From assembly GCA_964439215.1 (NCBI GenBank), contig CAYTNY010000076.1, positions 1 to 11,092 on the forward strand: 11,092 nucleotides of DNA, in the 5' to 3' direction. This DNA is from CAYTNY01 sp964439215. Lineage in GTDB: Bacteria; Oederibacteriota; PGYV01; CAYTNY01. The notes under the pieces were generated by a model. It ran no database searches, was not told where the DNA came from, and worked only from the letters and a program-made list of their open reading frames with translations. This document shows positions 7,404 through 11,092 of the stretch, piece after piece. A program made the position numbers and the translations under genes. The number at the start of each line of letters is the position of its first letter. The stretch's first letter is position 1.

Positions 7404-8540
7404 TTATCTGTCTATTTCCGGTATTATAAGATCAAGGCTGCCTATAACCGCGACAATATCCGCGATCTTTCCGCCCTTTATAATTTCTCTCAGTATAAAA
7501 ACATTTCCGAATGAAGGCTGTCTTAATTTAACTTTATAGGGTTTATCTGATCCGTCGCTTACTATATATACTCCGTTTTCCCCTCTCGGGCCCTCAACTC
7601 TGAAATAAACCTCGCCGGGCGCGGGTTTTATGACTCTGGGAATCTTTGCCGTTATTTCTCCGCCGGGAAGCATATCAACAGCCTGCCTTAAAATTTTCGC
7701 GGATTCCCTCATTTCGTCCATTCTGACTTTGCACCGGTCCCATGTATCGCCGTTTTTCCCGGTGCATACCTTAAAATCAAATCTATCATACCCAAGATAA
7801 TTATCCTGTTTTCTTATATCTATGCCGCAGTCTGACCCTCTCAGCGAAGGTCCGGATACTCCGTAATTTATTGCTGTTTCTTTTGAAAGAATACCCACTC
7901 CCGCTGTCCTTTTTTTAAATATTACATTTTCCGTAAGCAGGGCCTCGTATTCATCCACTTTTTTGTCAAAACCATCCAGAAAAACAGTAAGTTTTTTCAG
8001 GAAATCTTTCGGCAGATCATGCTTAAACCCGCCGATCCTGAGCGCATTATGCGTGAGCCTTGAACCCGTCATCCGGACCATCAGGTCAATAAGTTCTTCT
8101 CTTTCCCTGAACGCATAGCAAATAGGCGTCAATGCGCCCATATCCATGCCCAGGGCCGAATACCACAGCAGATGGCTCATAATCCTGTTTATCTCCGCAA
8201 GTATAACCCTTATATATACAGCTCTTTCCGGCACATCAACACCCATAAGTTTTTCAACTGCCATTACATACGAAAGGTTGTTTGCTATAGCGCCGAGATA
8301 GTCGGTTCTGTCCGTATAGGGAACGATCTGGTCATATTTGCGGTTTTCAAAAAGTTTTTCAAGGCCCCTGTGAACATAGCCTACATCAGGTATCATATCA
8401 TTTACGGTTTCGCCGTCCATTTTAAGCACAAGCCTCAAAACACCGTGAGTTGAAGGATGCTGCGGCCCCATGTTTAAAAGATATTCGTCAGACGTTATCT
8501 TTTCGATCTCTAACGGTATATTTCCGAATGTGTTCATCAT
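7404..8540 (-). CDS. nuoD: NADH-quinone oxidoreductase subunit D (49 kDa quinone-site subunit)
   Basis: NuoD forms most of the quinone-reduction site together with NuoB. It is related to [NiFe]-hydrogenase large subunits but lacks their metal-binding cysteine pairs. The 378 residues are slightly shorter than many NuoD, and the protein is not fused to NuoC as it is in E. coli. Key motifs are GPQHPSTHGVLR with H32, and RTDYLG with Y81; these correspond to the quinone-head ligands (His38 and Tyr87 in Thermus numbering). Also present are GYVHRGLEKL, MGALTPICYAFREREEL and the C-terminal GSLDLIIPEIDR. ATG 8540 directly abuts the nuoC TAA, with AAGGTG about 9 bases upstream. A second ATG follows immediately and could equally serve. 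The gene is intact. Confidence 0.97.
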   Translation of the reverse strand: MMNTFGNIPLEIEKITSDEYLLNMGPQHPSTHGVLRLVLKMDGETVNDMIPDVGYVHRGLEKLFENRKYDQIVPYTDRTDYLGAIANNLSYVMAVEKLMGVDVPERAVYIRVILAEINRIMSHLLWYSALGMDMGALTPICYAFREREELIDLMVRMTGSRLTHNALRIGGFKHDLPKDFLKKLTVFLDGFDKKVDEYEALLTENVIFKKRTAGVGILSKETAINYGVSGPSLRGSDCGIDIRKQDNYLGYDRFDFKVCTGKNGDTWDRCKVRMDEMRESAKILRQAVDMLPGGEITAKIPRVIKPAPGEVYFRVEGPRGENGVYIVSDGSDKPYKVKLRQPSFGNVFILREIIKGGKIADIVAVIGSLDLIIPEIDR

Positions 8541-9005
8541 TTAAGGCTGCACCTTTGGCATTGGATTGTGTTCAGGATGTTCAAAATCTTTTCTCAGGGG
8601 ATTTACCACATCATCGGTCAGAAGAAGTTTTCTCGGATCCGGGTGTCCGGTAAATTTCACTCCGTACATTTCCGCGGTTTCTCTTTCCAATGATTCCGCT
8701 GTTTTATAAATATCAGACACTGTGTCAACTTCCGGCGATGTTCTTTCAAGCTTCACCCTTAAAACAGCCGCATCGCCTGTTTCATTTGAGTAAAGCCGGT
8801 AAACAATTTCTATAATATTGCTGTCTATCAGGTCTACGGCGCTCATGAAGTTCATAAGATCAAATCCCAGCTCCGTGTTCATATATGAAAGCACGCCCCG
8901 TATCTTATCCTTTGCTATCCAGGCATTTAAAATGCCTATATCCTCTTTATGCTCAAGCACTTCGTGCTTTTCTTTTATTTTCGCAAGAATCTCCTGGAAA
9001 TTCAT
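8541..9005 (-). CDS. nuoC: NADH-quinone oxidoreductase subunit C (30 kDa subunit)
   Basis: NuoC is the 30 kDa structural subunit of the peripheral arm and packs against NuoD and NuoI. The family signature is near the C-terminus: ERETAEMYGVKFTGHPDPRK at 108-127, followed by LLLTDD. The protein is 154 residues, a normal length for stand-alone NuoC. The open frame extends upstream to an ATG at 9089 inside nuoB, but ATG 9005 is the likely start. It overlaps the nuoB TGA by four bases (ATGA), is preceded by GAGGGAG at close range, and begins MNFQEILAKIKEK as expected. The 28 extra upstream residues are only the nuoB sequence read in another frame. Confidence 0.95.
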   Translation of the reverse strand: MNFQEILAKIKEKHEVLEHKEDIGILNAWIAKDKIRGVLSYMNTELGFDLMNFMSAVDLIDSNIIEIVYRLYSNETGDAAVLRVKLERTSPEVDTVSDIYKTAESLERETAEMYGVKFTGHPDPRKLLLTDDVVNPLRKDFEHPEHNPMPKVQP

Positions 9006-9511
9006 TTCTCCCTCACTATTGACTGATTCATTATTTTTTTCTGAAGTTTCATTACTCCCTCCAGCAGCGCCTCGGGCCTGGGAGGGCATCCCGGTATATA
9101 AACATCTACAGGCATTATTTCATCAACACCTCTTAAGACAGAATAAGAGTCATATACAAAAGGCCCTCCTGAAATAGCGCAGGCTCCCATTGCTATTACA
9201 TATTTCGGCTCCGCCATCTGGTCATAAAGCCTTTTCGCGACAGGCGCCATTTTTTTCACTATTGTGCCTGCCACTATCATAAGATCCGCTCTTCTCGGAG
9301 AAGCCGCGGGAACTTCCATTCCAAAACGGGCCCAGTCGTATTTCGGCGCGCCGGTGTGCATCATTTCAATACCGCAGCATTTTGTCGCAAAGGTGAGCGA
9401 CCAAAGGGAATTCTTTCTGGATGTGTTCAGCACCCAGTCAATAGATGTTGTGACAATCTGCCCGCCGGGTATCTTTACTGCGTTTGCCGGAACACCGTTC
9501 ATCAGGCCCAT
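9002..9511 (-). CDS. nuoB: NADH-quinone oxidoreductase subunit B ([4Fe-4S] cluster N2)
   Basis: NuoB holds cluster N2, the last electron carrier before quinone. The 169-residue protein has all four ligands: the adjacent pair C45/C46 (FATKCCGIEMM), C111 (MGACAISGGPF) and C142 (IPGCPPRPEALLEG). Other typical stretches are RFGMEVPAASPRRADLMIVAG in two adjoining pieces and YDQMAEPKYVIAMG. The start is ATG 9511, with AAGGAG 7 bases upstream. This gives a 10-base overlap with nuoA. An in-frame ATG at 9502 overlaps the nuoA TGA by one base but lacks a well-placed ribosome site. The end overlaps nuoC by four bases. Confidence 0.97.
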   Translation of the reverse strand: MGLMNGVPANAVKIPGGQIVTTSIDWVLNTSRKNSLWSLTFATKCCGIEMMHTGAPKYDWARFGMEVPAASPRRADLMIVAGTIVKKMAPVAKRLYDQMAEPKYVIAMGACAISGGPFVYDSYSVLRGVDEIMPVDVYIPGCPPRPEALLEGVMKLQKKIMNQSIVREK

Positions 9512-9855
9512 TCAAGTTCTCCTTTTTTCCAGGCGTAAACAAGACCCAGAACAAGTACAAGAATAAAAATAAGAACTTCAACAAAAGGATACCAGCCGGA
9601 CAGCTCTTTATACACAACCGCCCACGGTATAAGAAAAACCGCTTCCACCGCAAATATAACATACATGAGGGCAAAAACATAAAACCTCAGATTATAACGT
9701 ATATGAGCATCGCCTTTCGGGTCTATACCGCATTCATATGTGGTGTTTTTTTCTTCGGAAGGTTTGTTCGGCATTATAAGGTAATTCATAACCACGCCCG
9801 CAGCCGTAAAAAATATCCCGAACAAAAGGAACGTTAAAAGCATTCCGTATTCCAT
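9502..9855 (-). CDS. nuoA: NADH-quinone oxidoreductase subunit A
   Basis: NuoA (ND3) is a three-helix subunit at the junction of the peripheral and membrane arms; its first loop reaches towards the quinone site. From ATG 9855 the protein has 117 residues, the family norm. YECG (40-43) with the following loop, and RFYVFALMYVIFAVEAVFL (57-75), are diagnostic. The usual FDVEA motif reads FAVEA here (A69 in place of Asp), while the Glu (E71) is kept. The codon is a clear GCG and the frame is clean. The frame could begin at a TTG one codon earlier (9858), but the perfect AAGGAGG is 5 bases from the ATG and only 2 from the TTG. It follows the prenyl synthase after 32 bases and overlaps nuoB by 10. 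Confidence 0.96.
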   Translation of the reverse strand: MEYGMLLTFLLFGIFFTAAGVVMNYLIMPNKPSEEKNTTYECGIDPKGDAHIRYNLRFYVFALMYVIFAVEAVFLIPWAVVYKELSGWYPFVEVLIFILVLVLGLVYAWKKGELEWA

Positions 9856-9860
9856 CAATG

Positions 9861-9867
9861 CCTCCTT
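9861..9867 (-). promoter_or_regulatory. Shine-Dalgarno site of nuoA
   Basis: The minus strand reads a perfect AAGGAGG, 5 bases before ATG 9855. It lies within the 32-base gap after the prenyl synthase and favours the ATG over the TTG one codon upstream. Confidence 0.85.
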
Positions 9868-9887
9868 GAAATTATCTTACCGGAAAA

Positions 9888-10850
9888 TTAATGATTACGT
9901 TTTACCATATAATCAGCCATAAGTTCAAGTAAAATTTTATCCCTGCCGGGGCGTATCCCTGTCAAAGCGAGATATTTTTTGGCTTTTAACACATACTTTT
10001 CCGCGGTTTTTCCCGCTTTTTCCGCGCCTTTATATTTTCTTATAAACCTGTAAGCACGGTCCGGATAAATCCCTTTTTTCACAAAGCCCTTTATCCGGCG
10101 CGCTTCTTTTTCCGGAGCGGTTTCCAGCGCAAGTATAAACGGGAGCGTTATTTTCCCTTCTTTTATATCCGTCCCCGCTGTTTTTCCGAGTTTTTTGGAG
10201 CTGCCCTCAACATCCAGAATATCATCTTTTATCTGAAATGCCATTCCTATATTTTCCCCGAAAGCCTTCAGTTTCCTTATGTCAGCCGGGGAAAAACCTC
10301 CGCAGCGGGCTCCGGCTTCAATACTTGACGATATCAGCGAAGCTGTTTTCTTTCTTATTATTTCAAAATATTTTTCCCGGGTCATCCGGGTGTTGAATTT
10401 ATTATAAACCTCTTCTATTTCTCCTTCGCATACATCCTTTACCGCCCCCGCAAACACAGATATAATTTTGGGATCATTCATTTTCAGGATCATATTCATA
10501 ACCGTTGAAAAAAAATAATCCCCCGCAAGCACCGAGATTTCATATCCCAGTGTTTTATTCAGAGTTGATATTCCTCTGCGCTTCTCCGAATTGTCAACAA
10601 TATCGTCGTGTATCAGAGTCGCCTGATGCAGAAGCTCAACAGCGGCCGCAACATCAAGAATCCGGGGCGTTATTTTTTTATTGTTTGCGCGGGCTGTCAG
10701 AAGCACAAAAATACCCCGCACCCGTTTCCCCGAACGCATTCCTGTGTTTTTCAGCATATGCCTGAGACTGGGAGAGTTTGTTCTGCCCGCAGCGGTTATT
10801 CTTGTGTTTATTTTTCCCTGTAATATTTTTATGGTTTTATCTTCTATCAT
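9888..10850 (-). CDS. trans-polyprenyl diphosphate synthase (IspB/HepT-type)
   Basis: This is a trans-isoprenyl diphosphate synthase that condenses isopentenyl diphosphate onto an allylic primer, most likely to make the side chain of menaquinone or ubiquinone. The 320-residue, all-helical protein has GKRVRG (41-46), the first aspartate-rich motif HDDIVDNSEKRRG (D82, D83, D86), LAGDYFFS (108-115), CEGEIEE (141-147), KKTASLISSSIEAGA (167-181), and the second motif FQIKDDILDVEGSSKKLGKT (205-224; D209, D210, D213). The residue five before the first Asp is small (A77), as in long-chain enzymes rather than GGPP or FPP synthases. The exact chain length cannot be read from sequence. The ATG is about 20 bases from a predicted start site and has GGGACAGG just upstream. 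Only 32 bases separate it from nuoA, so the two are probably co-transcribed. Confidence 0.94.
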   Translation of the reverse strand: MIEDKTIKILQGKINTRITAAGRTNSPSLRHMLKNTGMRSGKRVRGIFVLLTARANNKKITPRILDVAAAVELLHQATLIHDDIVDNSEKRRGISTLNKTLGYEISVLAGDYFFSTVMNMILKMNDPKIISVFAGAVKDVCEGEIEEVYNKFNTRMTREKYFEIIRKKTASLISSSIEAGARCGGFSPADIRKLKAFGENIGMAFQIKDDILDVEGSSKKLGKTAGTDIKEGKITLPFILALETAPEKEARRIKGFVKKGIYPDRAYRFIRKYKGAEKAGKTAEKYVLKAKKYLALTGIRPGRDKILLELMADYMVKRNH

Positions 10851-10876
10851 CAGCCTGTCCCGTATTTATTTCAGTG

Positions 10877-10905
10877 ATTATAAAAAAAGACACTCACCCT
10901 GAAAA
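10877..10905 (-). promoter_or_regulatory. Proximal sigma70-like promoter of the operon (P2)
   Basis: On the minus strand TTTTCA (10905-10900, four of six consensus bases) is followed by a 17-base spacer and a perfect TATAAT (10882-10877). The predicted start site is near 10870, giving a leader of about 20 bases before the prenyl synthase ATG. The -35 box lies in the T-tract of the terminator just upstream, so this promoter would escape that terminator. This is a consensus match only; activity is inferred. Confidence 0.65.
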
Positions 10906-10941
10906 AAACCAAAACTCCGGATCTCCAGACTCCGGAGTTTT
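10902..10941 (-). terminator. Intrinsic terminator or attenuator upstream of the operon
   Basis: Perfect 11-bp arms (plus strand AAAACTCCGGA at 10911-10921 and TCCGGAGTTTT at 10931-10941) enclose a 9-base loop. On the minus strand the stem is followed by GG and then seven T residues (10908-10902), as in a Rho-independent terminator. On the plus strand only four T residues follow, so minus-strand termination is favoured. It lies between promoters P1 and P2. It may insulate the operon from an upstream gene or act as an attenuator for P1. Confidence 0.8.
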
Positions 10942-10963
10942 AAAGATTCAGAATATGCTGATT

Positions 10964-10991
10964 ATTTTAATACGAAACTTCGTTTTGTCAA
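10964..10991 (-). promoter_or_regulatory. Distal near-consensus sigma70-like promoter (P1)
   Basis: On the minus strand a perfect TTGACA (10991-10986) is followed by a 16-base spacer and TAAAAT (10969-10964, five of six). Transcription would start near 10957 and run into the terminator hairpin at 10941-10911 after about 16 bases. Reads from P1 would therefore either stop as an RNA of roughly 55 bases or pass through into the operon. A+T-rich sequence upstream could help binding. Confidence 0.68.
10969..10986. repeat. Inverted repeat in the P1 spacer (possible operator)
   Basis: The plus strand reads AATACGAA, AC, TTCGTTTT. The ACGAA/TTCGT core (10972-10983) is perfectly paired, and two of the three outer positions on each arm also match. 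It fills the space between the -35 and -10 boxes of P1, where a bound regulator would compete with RNA polymerase. No known operator family was recognised. Confidence 0.4.
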
Positions 10992-11038
10992 GAAATTTCA
11001 CAAAGATTGCAGAGGAAAAGAAATAACAGGAACTGAAG

Positions 11039-11092
11039 GCTTTGAGCTTTGAGCTTTGAGCTTTGAGCTTTGAGCTTTGAGCTTTGAGCTTT
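11039..11092. repeat. Perfect 7-bp tandem repeat (GCTTTGA)n, running off the window
   Basis: The unit GCTTTGA is repeated seven full times plus five bases with no mismatch, and the array is cut by the window end. On the plus strand a TGA occurs in every frame. On the minus strand all frames are open, because 21 bases encode a seven-residue repeat (AQSSKLK). No gene start or other coding signal is seen, so an intergenic microsatellite is the simplest reading. Confidence 0.95.

Noticed and set aside
9005..9089. An N-terminal extension of NuoC starting at 9089
   Set aside because: The extra 28 residues are nuoB sequence in another frame. ATG 9005 has a good ribosome site and the usual ATGA overlap.
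11039..11092. The tandem array as a CRISPR or as the coding end of an upstream gene
   Set aside because: The 7-bp units are contiguous with no spacers, so it is not CRISPR. Minus-strand frames are open, but no start or other coding evidence is inside the window, so coding cannot be supported.
1..11092. Mobile elements, tRNA or rRNA genes, phage or defence genes
   Set aside because: Almost the whole window is occupied by the twelve operon genes. The remaining sequence shows no terminal inverted repeats, integrase, tRNA-like fold or related signature.

Overview
This window holds one long, tightly packed operon on the minus strand. It encodes a respiratory complex I (NDH-1, H+-translocating quinone oxidoreductase), preceded by a trans-polyprenyl diphosphate synthase. 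Reading in the direction of transcription (right to left) the genes are: polyprenyl synthase, nuoA, nuoB, nuoC, nuoD, nuoH, nuoI, nuoJ, nuoK, nuoL, nuoM, nuoN. All twelve frames are intact. Neighbours overlap by 1-10 bases or are separated by 0-61 bases. No plus-strand gene is supported.

Layout: 11039-11092 is a perfect 7-bp tandem repeat that runs off the window. 10851-11038 is the control region. It contains a near-consensus sigma70-type promoter with an inverted repeat in its spacer, then a strong intrinsic-terminator hairpin, then a second promoter whose -35 box lies in the terminator T-tract. 9888-10850 is the prenyl synthase. 6327-9855 carries nuoA-B-C-D-H, that is the quinone-site and proximal membrane subunits. 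5777-6265 is the two-cluster ferredoxin subunit nuoI. 6-5775 is the membrane arm nuoJ-K-L-M-N. The window ends five bases past the nuoN stop, so the end of the operon is not visible.

How the genes work together: NuoB, C, D, H and I form the module that passes electrons through Fe-S clusters to the quinone, and NuoA, H, J, K, L, M and N form the ion-pumping membrane arm. The prenyl synthase probably makes the isoprenoid tail of that quinone. nuoE, nuoF and nuoG, which encode the NADH-oxidising module, are absent: nuoD is followed directly by nuoH after 21 bases. The locus therefore encodes an 11-subunit complex I, as in cyanobacteria, archaea and some bacteria that use ferredoxin or flavodoxin, unless EFG are encoded elsewhere in the genome. 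Two residues that are normally conserved for ion transfer look substituted: the TM7 lysine of NuoM (Leu here) and the Asp of the NuoA FDVE motif (Ala here).

Organism: a bacterium with moderate GC, good Shine-Dalgarno sites and sigma70-like promoters. The 11-subunit complex and trans-prenyl synthase suggest a quinone-using, possibly anaerobic lineage, perhaps an uncultured phylum. The phylum cannot be fixed from this sequence alone.
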